This document shows, piece by piece, positions 44,400-55,387 of a DNA stretch of 64,000 nucleotides. The translations under genes were made by a program, and so were the position numbers. This stretch comes from Gnetum montanum (Eukaryota; Streptophyta; Gnetopsida; Gnetales; Gnetaceae). The DNA lies in assembly GCA_015680685.1 (NCBI GenBank), contig MNCI01007580.1, positions 80,618 through 144,617 on the forward strand. Reading direction: 5' to 3'. The first letter of the stretch is position 1, and the number at the start of each line of letters is the position of its first letter. The notes below the pieces were generated by a model. That model did not search any database. It had not been told where the DNA came from and was given only the letters and a program-made list of their open reading frames with translations.

Positions 44400-45110
44400 A
44401 CCTAATCCTGATAAGATCAAAACTGGCATAGAATGGATCAATGATCCAATGCTTGTCTCTCTTTCCCCACGACATGAACGTGAAATTCCAACATGAGTCT
44501 TGAATTCACCCAGACTCTGTCAATCCTAGATTGCACGCGATCCAGCCCTCTTCTCTGATTACTCCATGCATATCTGCAACTAGTAATTTCCAAGTCCACA
44601 AGGTCATAATCGCAAATGAAATTTGCGCAGTCTCCAACCCTAAGGGGGTCTATACTATCCCCCCTTGATTTTTCTGAGTAGTACAACCATTGGCTAAAAT
44701 CCCTAATAAGCATCCACCTAGCAGTGTTGGGGATCAAATCAGCAACCCACCTCAACTCTTATATGTGTGCCTCCCAGTCCTACGCCTTGTAGATGTTGGT
44801 AAGCTAGAAATCCTCCTGAAGCATGTGGACAGTCTGACTCCAGTTGGAATTGTCCACTGGTCTAATCAGAACCTTAACCAAGACTGCCAATCCTCCTGCA
44901 CGACCTCTACATGACACCATTTGCAAATGTCATCCCTTCCATTGCAGTAGCTTCCGCTCTAACGCTTGTAGCTTCATCTTCTGCAAACATACCACAACAC
45001 ATGCCTCTTTTTGAACCATCATTTTTAGGTATTTTGTTTGTACAGGGTACCCTGTCCCTGGCAATTCCAAGAAAGGACTTTCATGGGGAAACAGACACTT
45101 GTTTGTGATA
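44400..45110 (-). pseudogene. L1 ORF2 endonuclease domain, decayed
   Basis: Minus strand begins with LSWNCQGQG (about 45040-45066), like the L1 endonuclease start, and later reads WMLIRDFSQWLYYSEKSRGD (44438-44755) where the family has GDFN, followed by CRYAWSNQRRGLDRVQSRIDR. The catalytic GDFN is changed to RDFS and stops occur, so no activity is expected. Confidence 0.8.
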
Positions 45111-45179
45111 CACCTTCCTAAGTGTTTGTTGCACCTCCAAATCAATTTCCAGCTGTGTGGACTTCTTTCACACTACTGA

Positions 45180-46538
45180 CATGCTAGGGTGACCAACCTT
45201 ACCCCCCTGTGGGGTGACCACGATAACCTCATTACTCCCATGCTTTGCCACAAGCAGATCCTTCATTTTTGGCCAGGATGACCCCTTGCCCAATGTGATC
45301 TAGTCCCCTAGAGGGGGCAACTCCAACCCCTACACCTTCAGAGTAGTCAACTATTTTGCTGATAGGGTACAAGGAGACTATGAGGGCCCTCCACTTCACT
45401 TCGGCCCACCTTGAACAACAACCCTAGCATCCCTACCCTCTGCTAGTAGGTTCGTATCCTATCTTATCTTATAGCTTTGGGAGGCAGCACATGCCCAACT
45501 TGCAGAGCCTGCCTACCCTCATCGGACTTTGCCACAAGCCACTAATTCTAGGGTTGGCCATCGTGGTTCACCAGCTACCTTGTCTTCAAAACCCAACCTT
45601 TTTGGTCGACAGATTCCATTTCGGTTCTTGTGTTGGGCCCTGTGGTGGGTTCAACAATTTGCAGTAGCATGTCCTTTCTCACATGTCGCACATGTAAGTA
45701 GCATTTCCCTGCCAACCCTCAACAAGTTTTCAAACTAGACTTTGATTTTCTCTTCCCCCATGACTGTGTCGAGCACCACCTCACTCACTTTGTCCTCTAA
45801 CCCCAAAGACCTCTAGACGCAAAAGTGGGCATACCCCATCATGTCCATCAATATAATAAAGGCATCAAATTTGATGAATTCATCGAATAAGCTAGCTAGG
45901 GATTTCAAAAATACTAGTGTTGAGTACTTTAGGGGTAAGTCGAGAATTCGGATCCACACCAGCACACAATTGAACAAACTTGCATCACGGTGTGCACTTG
46001 GCCTCCAAGGCACCAGAGCCAGACCACAAGCCTCGTGGAACCACGGTCCCCCCCCAATAGCACCCTCTTTCTATCCACCTCCATTTGGAAATTGAAAAGC
46101 AACTTGTCATTAGCAAGACTCCTCACCCTAACATTCTCCAGACCCCATGCCATCTTGACCCATTGTTTGATAAGGTCCATCCATGGGTGGTGCTCCTTCA
46201 GACACGAATTTACCTAACAAGCTCCTCCCTAGAGTTTTCATGACCTCCTCAGGTGGGCAGTCCACCTTGAGTTGCATGGTAGCCCTTTCTCTTGAGTAGG
46301 ATTCTTCCTCTCCCCCCGCCTTCGCTAAAACCCTAACTCGTGCTCCATGCTTGTCTTCCTCTTCTCCTACCTCCACTCTGTCTCCTTTCCCCTCTCCAGC
46401 TACCCAACCCTCTCGGATCCTCTTGCATGGGCCAAGGTCCACACTAGACGTTGGGCCGTGCCTAGCAATGTCATCACTCCTATCGACCCCCGTAAACCCA
46501 CCATCCACTCGCCCAGCCCCCTTTGCTTGCCTGCTCAT
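45180..46538 (-). pseudogene. L1 ORF1, DUF4283-like domain and CCHC knuckle
   Basis: Starts MSRQAKGAGRVDGG at 46538. The region 45813-46180 reads LANDKLLFNFQMEVDRKRV and CVLVWIRILDLPLKY, the pattern of the DUF4283 domain common in plant L1 ORF1 (RNA-binding). A Cys/His knuckle CATCEKGHATANC lies at about 45656-45694. Frameshifts break it into pieces. Confidence 0.75.
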
Positions 46539-46559
46539 GGTTCTTCATAATCAATGATA

Positions 46560-47640
46560 GTTACTTTATGTCACAGTATTGGTTTTTCAAGGTAGATGAA
46601 TTAGGCCAAGATAAGTTTCATTTGTATTAAGATTCATAAGGCTTATATTATATCTTAACGGTAAGAGTCTTCGTATGGAAATGCATCTTTGATTTTAGCA
46701 CGCATTGCTGAGTTATGTTAAAAAAGGAATTCTGAATTCTGAAACTGGTCAAGGTGCTCTTGATGATAACAAAAAATTCTGAATTCTGAAATTAATCAAG
46801 GTGACTTGATGAACGTGAAGAAAAATTCAGTTCCAGTTTCATTATCTTGACAAGTTGAGAGAGATTAAGAAGTCTCTATGTTGTATCCGTCTGTAATGCA
46901 GTGTCACCGTAAGCTTTGATTCTAAATTTGTTTAGTGTTTGGACAAATATAAAGGGTTGTCTCCCGTATGGAAAGACTCCAAGGGCGAAATCTGTGTTGT
47001 GGATATGTTTTCGAGAAAAACATTTGGCGTCTCTGAGATCGGAATGGCGTATAAACAACACATTTTGAATCCCGAAACCCGCAGCAAAATTGCACCTAAA
47101 AAATCTCATCCGGAGTGAACACAACTAATTAAATGTAAAGCGTACAGAATTTTCAACTGATTTTGGAAAGTTGGATTGAACTGTTACACGGGAGTGAGCT
47201 TGGCATATAGCTGTAAAAGGTTTGGACGTACGATCTCTTTCCTGGATTTGGCTGGTGTGTTGGCCACCATTAACATCTGATTGAAAGGCCGTGGGAAGTT
47301 TAAAAAGCTGAATTCAAACCTCACTTGCAGAGACAGCTGCAGGACAAAAATTATAGATTAAATGATTAAATCATCAATCATATGTGCATTCCAAAGTACT
47401 TTTGCAGCGATTTAGCCATTGCCTTATTGCAAGTGAAAGGTAAGTTTAATATTATGTAGGAGCACGAACTCTGGCAGAGGGGAAAACCACTCGGCTTCCA
47501 CCAAAGCAAACCGAAAGCAAAAGCTGAAAAGCCGAGCAGTCGCAATTGAGCAAAAAGGATACGCTGTTACAGATTGTATGGCCGGACAAGCATTCAAAAA
47601 GAGAAGCTTCATGAACTGGGTTATCTAGGTGGAAATCACA
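46560..47640. other. Upstream region of the MCTP gene
   Basis: No gene recognised. It holds an imperfect 47-bp tandem duplication (46728-46774 and 46775-46821, both starting AATTCTGAATTCTG). Part of it is probably promoter. Confidence 0.5.
46728..46821. repeat. 47-bp imperfect tandem duplication
   Basis: Two adjacent units starting AATTCTGAATTCTGAAA and containing TCAAGGTG; they differ at several positions. Confidence 0.75.
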
Positions 47641-47660
47641 TTCCCACCGTCCTTGCCTTT

Positions 47661-47669
47661 TATAAAATA
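47661..47669 (+). promoter_or_regulatory. Candidate TATA box of the MCTP gene
   Basis: TATAAAATA preceded by CCTTT, about 380 bp upstream of the chosen start codon, followed by a pyrimidine-rich stretch and a CAGC-repeat (about 47887-47902). Position and sequence fit a plant core promoter; no transcript data. Confidence 0.4.
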
Positions 47670-47963
47670 ATATTCGATTTGATTCAATCATCTTTCTTCT
47701 TCTTTTTGAGAATTGTCTCGGAATTCGGCTTAAAAGAAAAAGCAATCCGGATTCGTTTTGTCCAGCATAATTCTCTTATGGCTGTTGGTCCTCTCTGTGT
47801 GAGTCCTGAGATGCTTCTTTTTTTTACGTTCCTTTTTGAATTTTCATACCAGCCCTCTTAAAATGCCTTAGCATCGCAGAGAGAGCCAGCCAGCCAGCCA
47901 GCATTTGTGACCTTGAAATCTGTGATTCTCCGAAAGCTCCATCATCGTTGCTTGTTCTGAAAG

Positions 47964-48041
47964 GTAAGTACTAGTAAGTAGACCTGGTTCTAGGTTTGGG
48001 ATTTGTGGCTGTTTTTTGTTTTTTTAAAAATTTCTACGGAG
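47964..48041 (+). other. Possible short 5'-UTR intron of the MCTP gene
   Basis: A strong donor AAAG|GTAAGTA at 47961-47970 and an acceptor after a T-rich tract (TTTTTTGTTTTTTT, then CGGAG at 48037-48041) would remove 78 bp and leave the ATG two bases into the next exon. It also removes the in-frame TAG at 47991. Other acceptors are possible. Confidence 0.4.
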
Positions 48042-48043
48042 AA

Positions 48044-51000
48044 ATGAGTATCATTGGCAATAAAGTGTTGAAATTGGTTGTGGAGGTTATTGATGCCCAT
48101 GAGCTGATGCCCAGAGACGGCCAGGGGTCGTCTAGCCCGTTTGTTGAAGTTGATTATGACAATCAAAGGCAGAGAACCCACACGGTTGAGAAGAATCTAA
48201 ACCCGGTCTGGAAAGAGAAGCTTGTTTTCGATGTGAATGACCCTGCGAAACTGCCCCACCAGTATATTGCGGTATACGTTTACAGTGAAAATAAGCTGCA
48301 AAACAGAAGAAATTCTCTGGGCAGAGTCAGGATTCATGGAAGCAGTGTTGTGGGTAAAGGAGATGAAGCCTTCCAGTACTTCCCTCTGGAGACCAGACGG
48401 CTGTTTTCCTCTGTGAAGGGGGAGATCCGGCTCAAGATTTATACTTGCCTGGGGGACAAGAAAGCCGATGCTGTTAATAGTGCTCTGAGCTTGAATGCAG
48501 TGAATTCAACTGCCGTTGTTGCAGAGACTTCGGCGAATTTAACAAGTTCAGCTGCGGCTGTAGTTGAGGAGACAGTTAAGGATGTTGAAGAAGTTAAGGA
48601 TATCAAGGAACTGAGTAAGGACAAGGAGGAAAAACTGCAGACAGAAGAAGAGAAAAAAGAGGTCACTGAGGAGGGAAAATTGAAGATAGAGGAGGAGAAG
48701 AAAGAAGTCCAGGAGGAGGAGAAGAAGCAAAAGCCAGTTTTGGAGGTGAAAAGTGAGCCTATAGTTCATCTTCACAAACAGAGTGTTGCATTTTCGGAGA
48801 AGGGTGTGATTGAAGAAAAGGCATCTGAAGCCAAGCCTGTTGTGTATCACAATTTTTCAAGGACAGGGATGCCTCACATGGACTACTCTGTGAGAGAGAC
48901 TGCTCCAAGTTTGGGTACAGAGAGGATGAAGATGGCTGGAACCAGTACTGCTTCTGGTAAATCTTACTGGATGGGTATGGGCATGATTACTGAGAGACCC
49001 AGCACTTATGATCTGGTTGAGGAGATGGAGTATCTGTATGTGAGAGTAGTCAGAGCCAGAGCTTTGCATGGCTCAGACATGGGAGGGAGCTGCAACCCCT
49101 ATGTGGAGGTCAGGCTTGGGAATTACAAGGGCACTACAAAGCATTTTGAGAATACCAATAACCCAGAATGGAACATGGTTTTTGCCTTCTCCAAGGACAG
49201 AATTCAGTCAACTATTCTGGACGTTGTTGTGAAGGACAAGGAGTTTGTGAAGGATGATTCAATTGGCAGAGTTATGTTTGATCTTCATGAAGTTACTAGA
49301 AGAGTACCCCCTGATAGCCCTTTGGCTCCACAGTGGTACAGGCTGGAGGACAGGAGGGCTGATAACAAAAACAGAGGTGAGATCATGCTTGCAGTGTGGC
49401 TGGGAACTCAGGCTGATGAAGCATTTCCTGAAGCATGGCACTCAGAGGCTGCATCTCTGCCCAGTGATGCTCTTACAAACATCAAATCCAAGGTTTATGT
49501 TTCTCCAAAGCTGTGGTATGTCAGGGTCAATGTGATCGAGGCCCAGGATTTGTTGCCCGGTGACAGAGCCAGGGCTCCTGATGCCACTGTAAGGGTTCAG
49601 ATTGGAAACCAGATTCTGAGGACAAAGCCAGCTCCAACAAGAGCCACCAATCCTCTCTGGAACGAGGATTTGGTTTTTGTTGCAGCAGAGCCATTTGAAG
49701 AGCATCTAGTACTGGTTGTGGAAGACAGAGTTGCCCCTGGAAAGGATGAGATGTTGGGCAAAGCTATAATCCCTTTATCAGCCATAGACAAGAGGCTGGA
49801 TTACAGGCCTGTGAATTCCAGGTGGTTCAATCTTGAGAGGTATTCTGTGATTGAGGGTGATCAGAAGAAGAAGGAAACAAGATTTGCAAGCAGAATCCAC
49901 TTGAGGGTTTGTCTGGAAGGAGGCTACCATGTGCTGGATGAATCTACTCTGTACAGCAGTGATCTGAGGCCTACTGCAAAGCAACTGTGGAAACCTCCCA
50001 TAGGTTTACTGGAAGTTGGGATTCTGGGTGCAAGCAATTTGATGCCCATGAGGACCAAGGATGAAAGGGGAACTACTGATGCCTACTGTGTTGCCAAGTA
50101 TGGGCACAAGTGGATTAGAACAAGAACCATCATTGACAGCTTCAATCCAAAGTGGAATGAGCAGTATAGCTGGGATGTCTATGATCCCTGCACTGTCATA
50201 ACAATTGGAGTTTTTGACAACTGCCATCTTCACCAGGGAGGAGGAGGAGCAGGAGGAGGAGGAGCACAGGGATCTTCCAAGGATTCCAGGATCGGCAAAA
50301 TCAGGATCAGGCTCTCAACCCTGGAAACAGAACGAGTTTACACTCATTCCTATCCTCTGCTGCTTCTGCTGCCCTCTGGGGTCAAAAAAATGGGTGAGCT
50401 GCATCTTGCAATCAGGTTTTGCTGTACTTCTTATGTCAACATGATGCATGCCTATACTCTTCCACTCCTTCCCAAGATGCATTATCTGCATCCATTTTCA
50501 GTAGGCCAGGTTGAGACCTTAAGGTACCAGGCCATGAACATAGTTTCCATGAGGCTTGGTAGGGCTGAACCTCCTCTCAGAAAAGAAGTTGTGGAATACC
50601 TGCTGGATGTGGATTCACATATGTGGAGCATGAGACGGAGCAAGGCTAATTTCTTCAGGATCATGTCTGTGCTTTCCGGGCTCATTGCAGTTGGGAAATG
50701 GTTTGATGAAATCTGCCACTGGAGGAATCCCACCACAACTGTCCTGGTCCATTTCTTGTTTCTGATCCTGGTCTGCTACCCGGAGCTCATTCTCCCCACC
50801 ATTTTCCTCTATATGTTCTTGATTGGTCTCTGGTACTTCAGATTCAGGCCCAGGTTTCCTCCCCACATGGATACAAGGCTATCCCATGCAGAGACCATAA
50901 ACCCAGATGAGCTTGATGAGGAATTTGACACATTCCCCACATCAAAGCCACCTGAGGTTGTGAGGAGAAGGTATGACAGGCTCAGGAGTGTTGCAGGCAG

Positions 51001-51262
51001 AATCCAGACTGTTGTGGGTGATATTGCTACTCAGGGGGAGAGGTTCCAATCTCTGCTCAGTTGGAGAGATCCCAGAGCAACTTCCATTTTTGTGGTGTTT
51101 TGCTTGGTTGCTGCAATTGTTCTATATGCTACTCCATTTAGAGTGATCATCATTTTGGCAGGCCTTTATGTTCTGAGACATCCAAGGTTCAGGTACAGAC
51201 TGCCCTCTGTTCCAGTTAATTTCTTCAGGAGACTTCCTGCAAGAACCGACAGTCTTCTATGA
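48044..51262 (+). CDS. MCTP/QUIRKY-like protein: four C2 domains and membrane anchor
   Basis: Intronless, 1072 residues. Family members (multiple C2 domain and transmembrane region proteins, for example QUIRKY) sit at ER and plasmodesmata and tether membranes or move signalling proteins between cells. C2 domains at about residues 8-136 (VVEVIDAHELMPRDGQGSSS), 329-459 (VRVVRARALHG), 486-619 (VNVIEAQDLLPGDR) and 651-796 (VGILGASNLMP). An acidic Glu/Lys linker at 175-245 and a Gly-run at 731-743 in the fourth C2 are local features. The C-terminal PRT_C region (from about 829) has two hydrophobic segments (about 899-934 and 1014-1044). Start: ATG 48044, giving MSIIGNKVLKLVVEV; the frame is open only a little further upstream, without another ATG. 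This is a QUIRKY/MCTP14-15-type layout. No defect seen; probably functional. Confidence 0.95.
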   Translation: MSIIGNKVLKLVVEVIDAHELMPRDGQGSSSPFVEVDYDNQRQRTHTVEKNLNPVWKEKLVFDVNDPAKLPHQYIAVYVYSENKLQNRRNSLGRVRIHGSSVVGKGDEAFQYFPLETRRLFSSVKGEIRLKIYTCLGDKKADAVNSALSLNAVNSTAVVAETSANLTSSAAAVVEETVKDVEEVKDIKELSKDKEEKLQTEEEKKEVTEEGKLKIEEEKKEVQEEEKKQKPVLEVKSEPIVHLHKQSVAFSEKGVIEEKASEAKPVVYHNFSRTGMPHMDYSVRETAPSLGTERMKMAGTSTASGKSYWMGMGMITERPSTYDLVEEMEYLYVRVVRARALHGSDMGGSCNPYVEVRLGNYKGTTKHFENTNNPEWNMVFAFSKDRIQSTILDVVVKDKEFVKDDSIGRVMFDLHEVTRRVPPDSPLAPQWYRLEDRRADNKNRGEIMLAVWLGTQADEAFPEAWHSEAASLPSDALTNIKSKVYVSPKLWYVRVNVIEAQDLLPGDRARAPDATVRVQIGNQILRTKPAPTRATNPLWNEDLVFVAAEPFEEHLVLVVEDRVAPGKDEMLGKAIIPLSAIDKRLDYRPVNSRWFNLERYSVIEGDQKKKETRFASRIHLRVCLEGGYHVLDESTLYSSDLRPTAKQLWKPPIGLLEVGILGASNLMPMRTKDERGTTDAYCVAKYGHKWIRTRTIIDSFNPKWNEQYSWDVYDPCTVITIGVFDNCHLHQGGGGAGGGGAQGSSKDSRIGKIRIRLSTLETERVYTHSYPLLLLLPSGVKKMGELHLAIRFCCTSYVNMMHAYTLPLLPKMHYLHPFSVGQVETLRYQAMNIVSMRLGRAEPPLRKEVVEYLLDVDSHMWSMRRSKANFFRIMSVLSGLIAVGKWFDEICHWRNPTTTVLVHFLFLILVCYPELILPTIFLYMFLIGLWYFRFRPRFPPHMDTRLSHAETINPDELDEEFDTFPTSKPPEVVRRRYDRLRSVAGRIQTVVGDIATQGERFQSLLSWRDPRATSIFVVFCLVAAIVLYATPFRVIIILAGLYVLRHPRFRYRLPSVPVNFFRRLPARTDSLL

Positions 51263-51294
51263 GCAGCATCTGTAGCCTCAGTTCTGCTCTTCTG

Positions 51295-51550
51295 ATCATT
51301 TTCATGGAAAAAAAAGTTGTTGCAGCATGGCATAGTTTCACTTCACCGGCTGTTAACATCATCATGTTTTCTTGTGAGAGCATGAACAACAATATGGCAA
51401 TGTCCAAACATTAATCTTACTCAAGCTGGTATCATTTTCATGGGAAAAAATTGTTGCAGCATCATAGCTCCACTTCACTGAATTTTAACGTCATCATATT
51501 TTCTTGTGAGAGCAGGAACAAGAATATGGCAACGTTCAAACATTAATCTT
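51295..51550 (+). repeat. Tandem duplication in the MCTP 3' flank
   Basis: Two copies of about 120 bp (51295-51418 and 51431-51550) start ATCATTTTCATGG and end CAAACATTAATCTT; period 136 bp, roughly 85 percent alike. It starts 33 bp after the stop codon, so both copies may lie in the 3' untranslated region. Confidence 0.85.
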
Positions 51551-52451
51551 GGCGATGCTTTTAGTTTTTACTGTATCAAGTTTGGGTTTCTTATTATCTT
51601 TAATTAAAAGGCAAGCAGAGTTGCTCAAGTTGTATATTACTAAAAACTACAGCATGGAATGCTCTGTACAGTTGTTTTTCTGCAAGTTGCTGTCTTTCTT
51701 TCTGATTTGATGTTTCTCCACTAATTCATATAATGATTTCATGAACTGCCCCCATCGGCCGTGGAGAATTACAAACCACCGAGAAAGCATATCGAATCGA
51801 AGACTGGTTATCCTGTGGTTTATAGACTTGGGCTCTAATTTTTTTGTTCAAATTTTTATGTTAGTGCGTTACTTTTTCTTAGATCGAAGCATAAATTAAG
51901 GAAACTGCTCCAAAAAGTGAAGCAGCTGTCAACGAAGCGGGTTCTCGCTTTCAGAGATATATTAAAGAATACGCCAAGACAGACGTGCACCGACTTTGTA
52001 TGAAAATGGATGTCTTTGCAGATTGACTGAGATGGATCATCATTTGGAGGGCCGTCCGCGGATCATTTTGCCGGTTAGAAGATATGGGCTTAGTTTTGAG
52101 GGTAATGTAAGTGGTTTGGTTTGCTTTTTAAGTTGGAAGATATGGGTTCAACCTTGAGAGTAGCATTTGGAAAAGCTAAGCTTTCCTTCATTTATCAACT
52201 TTAGACGCTACATATTAATTAAGGGCATATTAATTAAATGGGTTCGCAATTCTGCTGTACTTTTGGGCAGCTACCTCAAGGTTAAAACCAGATTGTATAA
52301 AGTGGGTGAATCCTTCTACGACAACGACTTAACTACTCTAGCCACCTTTCATTTGGCAATACTATACTATTCATTATAATTGATCATTATCATTTTGATA
52401 CATATTACGTAAAAGTTCACAAATAATGGTTAGGAAGAGCATATAAACTTC

Positions 52452-52625
52452 CTTAGGAGCTCACTAATGCTACAATGCTAGTGTATGTATATCTGATAGC
52501 CATTATTAACCATGTTTAAGTGTCCTAGGGTTCCACCCTTAAGAGCTCATTAATGCTATGGCCTTGGCACACACATATTTGATGACTATAATTTGCCATG
52601 CTTATGTGTCCTTGGACCCCATCCT
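52452..52625. repeat. 87-bp imperfect tandem duplication
   Basis: Units start CTTA(G/A)GAGCTCA(C/T)TAATGCTA and include TGTCCT(A/T)GG; copies at about 52452-52538 and 52539-52625. Confidence 0.75.
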
Positions 52626-52861
52626 TGCTTGACAATGAGCCAACCCATTAGCAAGTAGGGTTGGGACCCAAGAACACATGTTTAAATAATATAAAAAAAT
52701 ATTTTCAATTTTATGGAAGGCATGTAAAATAGTGGTATGCACTTGGAATAATAAAAGATGGGTTGCAAGTGTAAGTTGGTTCATTTTTGAATTTTCATTG
52801 TTGCTATTGAAAAACACCTAGAATAATACAAACTTAAAATGCAAGTTGTATGCACATCTGA

Positions 52862-52915
52862 GGATTGAACTTGTGACCTCATAATAAAGTCCATATATTC
52901 TAAAAAAAACTTTAT
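52862..52915 (-). repeat. Possible tRNA-derived SINE relic
   Basis: On the minus strand TATTATGAGGTCACAAGTTC followed by AATCC resembles a tRNA 3' half with a B-box. The A-box side is AT-rich and not convincing. Low confidence. Confidence 0.3.
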
Positions 52916-53149
52916 AAAAACTTATTTATCAATTGCAATAAGAAAAGCACAAATCATGTTTATATTTGGTAACTAATAATTAGTAGTGTGAGCATACTTA
53001 AAAATTAAAACTAGAAATACTTTCATATTCTCAAATCTATAGAAATAACATAAATAAAATGTAATCTCAACAAAAATACAGTTAGACCAATCAAAACATT
53101 TCCTTTCAAAATTAATAACCTTTTAATAAATAATTAATTTTTAAGATAT

Positions 53150-53924
53150 TGATGAGGAGCTTCCTTGAATTTCATAATCCAAGATCTCTCAAAATGAAAA
53201 CAAGTTAATTTAACAAGAAAAGAAAAGACAAATCTTTATTTCTTGCTCTACGAAAATGGAGTTACAAGCATAAAGGAAGCACACACTCCCAAGGATAGAC
53301 AAGTAATTCAAACAAACCCTCACATAACACTCAAGCAAAGAATTCACACACAAGAAGGATAAGCAAAGCAATTGGCCATACCACACTCTCTTTTCTCACT
53401 CTTGGACTCTCAACTCATAACTCTCACTCCCTGGACACTCTTGTCCAAATGGAGGCCTTAGATGCCTCTATTCATCTTGCTTAACATTCAAAATTACAAT
53501 TTTGTATCTATTTGGAATTTGTTCAAAAACATCTCATAGTCAAATAAGATGCTTGTGGGTGAGGGAAGATGCCTTTTCTGTGTGAAAATAGGTCACAGAG
53601 AAGACATCTTTCTCATGTGGAAGGCATCTTTCATGAATCAACACTCATTCTAAAAAGACATCTTTCAGGCACATGTGACATCTTATGCCAAGAAAAGACA
53701 TCTTTTTCGGGAGTAAGATGTCTTTCTAGGCAGTAGCCAAAACAACTAAACATCCACCCTGAAGCCCAAACAAGTCAAATTCACCTCAAATTAGCTTCCC
53801 TTGTTGCTGAACACCTATGGAAGTAGTAAGGACACACAAACACAATTGAAATACACATAAATAACAAGAAACACACAAAAACAATCCATTGAGGAAGATA
53901 CATGGTTGGGTGATATCCTCATCA
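53150..53924 (-). repeat. LTR of a separate gypsy-like family
   Basis: TGATGAGGAGC to CCTCATCA, 775 bp, flanked on its right by a minus-strand polypurine-like tract (53925-53936) and a block related to the GACGAGTTT block of the other families, here ACTTGTCTTCAAG on +. It is therefore a 3' LTR of a minus-strand element. It contains many AAGACATCTTT / AGATGTCTTT words (53550-53740). Left neighbour bases are GATAT; no second end is seen. Confidence 0.75.
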
Positions 53925-54394
53925 TCTCTCCCACACTTCAAATTGAAACTTGTCTTCAAGTTAGTTGAGCACTTAGGATAGCATTAAGCCCCCACAAATC
54001 CAAATCCTTCTCATGAACCCAAATTGCATTTTTAAGTCCTTCATCATTCCAAGGGATGTGTGTGAAGTAAGATAGTTTATAGTTTTGGCAAGTTACTATC
54101 GATAATATGTAAAGGGATTCTTGGGAATCACAACTACTTTGACAAACTTGTAAAAGAAAGATGTTCCTTAGTATTTGAATGAAAAATGCTAGAGAGCTTC
54201 TCACAAAACTAATTCAACTCTTGTAACTCAACTTGTATTGGCGTTGCTCGAATTTTTAAAGTCTTTTAAGATTCATACAAATTCATCAGATGAGACTATT
54301 GAGGATATGTTGTTGTAAGGTAGTTATCTAATGGCATTTGAATCAAAGAATTTTAATCAAATAAAAAGGTTGCCACAAATTCATGAAAAGGAGA
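53925..54394 (-). other. Internal fragment of the 53150 element
   Basis: Noncoding sequence next to the LTR, cut off at 54395 by the next insertion. The last five bases (54390-54394) GGAGA are the presumed left target copy of that insertion. Confidence 0.6.
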
Positions 54395-55226
54395 TGATGA
54401 GTGGTGAGGTACCCCTACACTCAACCATACGAACACGAGCATTCACACATGATCCGGTCGAACTCCATGGACACGCTAGTTGTGGTATTTAGATAGTTAC
54501 ACGTTGATCGCAATTCGTTGTCTTCCCACTTGGACTAGTATTTGCTTTGTCACGTATGGTTTAGTCCAGAGTGAGGTGTATGATGTGGGCCTAAACTAGT
54601 GCTACTCCTAGAGGCAATGGAAAATAACTTTGTTTTAAGCTAAGAGGGAGTGGAAGAAGAGAATCTAAGCTAGCCTAAGTGCGATGAGCATCCGTCCTTA
54701 ATCATCCGTACACATCTTGGACCTCCTGTACTACTTCTAGGATTACCAAGTGTATATTACTTGAGCACTCCTAGATACGCTACTGGATTACCAAGTAGTC
54801 ACACTTAAATGCTCGTGATTAAGTCGTACTCATTTCACGTTTAATAACAGGGATAGTAAAGGAAGGTAAAGAAACATCAATTAAGAAAACAATAAATAAA
54901 AATAACAATTAAGCAGTTAAAACTAAGTGAATGTTGTAATGATGAAGTAATCTTGATCTTTATTGCCAGTCATGCGCGTGTCCAAGTGCATCACACTCAA
55001 ATAAATGTTCCATACAATTACAATCATCATACTATGGGCATGCATTGGGGAAAGGGTTGAGATGAACTAAAAATGAACAAAAAGACTCTATTTCTACACT
55101 TACTCGACCCTCTAACATCCTTCCTATGCACCCAAATGTGTATTTATAGGCTTACACAGGAGTCACGATATTGGGTATTTGATATCGTGGGTTTGATATT
55201 GGAGCCTGACAAATCATGGTTCATCG
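54395..55226 (-). repeat. Left (3') LTR of the accessory-ORF element
   Basis: TGATGAGTGG to TTCATCG (worn TTCATCA), 832 bp, close to the LTRs at 26583 and 41998 (same order of blocks, GATATT/GATATC U3 words near 55167-55200). Confidence 0.88.
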
Positions 55227-55387
55227 TACCCCCACGACTGAATGAAAACTCATCCTTGAGTTGAACAAAATGAGAACAAGCCCAATTGATTACACAGTGG
55301 ATAGGTATGGGATTATTGACTGACTAGGAATTTATTCATGTCGCGGTGGAGACATGAATACAAAAAACTTGGGACATAGACATAGAA

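Larger units (their letters stand above)
24336..46544 (-). mobile_element. L1-type LINE split by a nested gypsy stack
   Basis: The LINE runs right to left: ORF1 from 46538, endonuclease, polymerase to 42882, then (after the gypsy insertion) 26577 down to a T-rich 3' end at 24336-24346. The flanks TCATAATTAGTGATA (24320-24334) and TCATAATCAATGATA (46545-46559) differ at two positions, both transitions, and are best read as a decayed target duplication of about 15 bp. Without the insertion the LINE is about 5.9 kb, normal for a plant L1. The start codon of ORF1 lies only a few bases inside the 5' end, so the 5' untranslated region is missing or very short. Confidence 0.85.
51551..53149. other. 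Intergenic region right of the MCTP gene
   Basis: AT-rich, no gene recognised. It holds an imperfect repeat of AGAAGATATGGG(C/T)T near 52076 and 52135, the duplication at 52452-52625 and a tRNA-like relic near 52862. Ends at the LTR at 53150. Confidence 0.5.

Noticed and set aside
47996-48043. Upstream extension of the MCTP frame beginning with TTG at 47996
   Set aside because: There is no ATG in the extension, plant translation normally uses ATG, and the ATG at 48044 gives the usual short N-terminus before the first C2 domain. The extension also lies in a possible 5'-UTR intron.
48439-50866. Minus-strand frames opposite the MCTP gene
   Set aside because: They mirror the strongly conserved + strand coding sequence and have no recognisable motifs.
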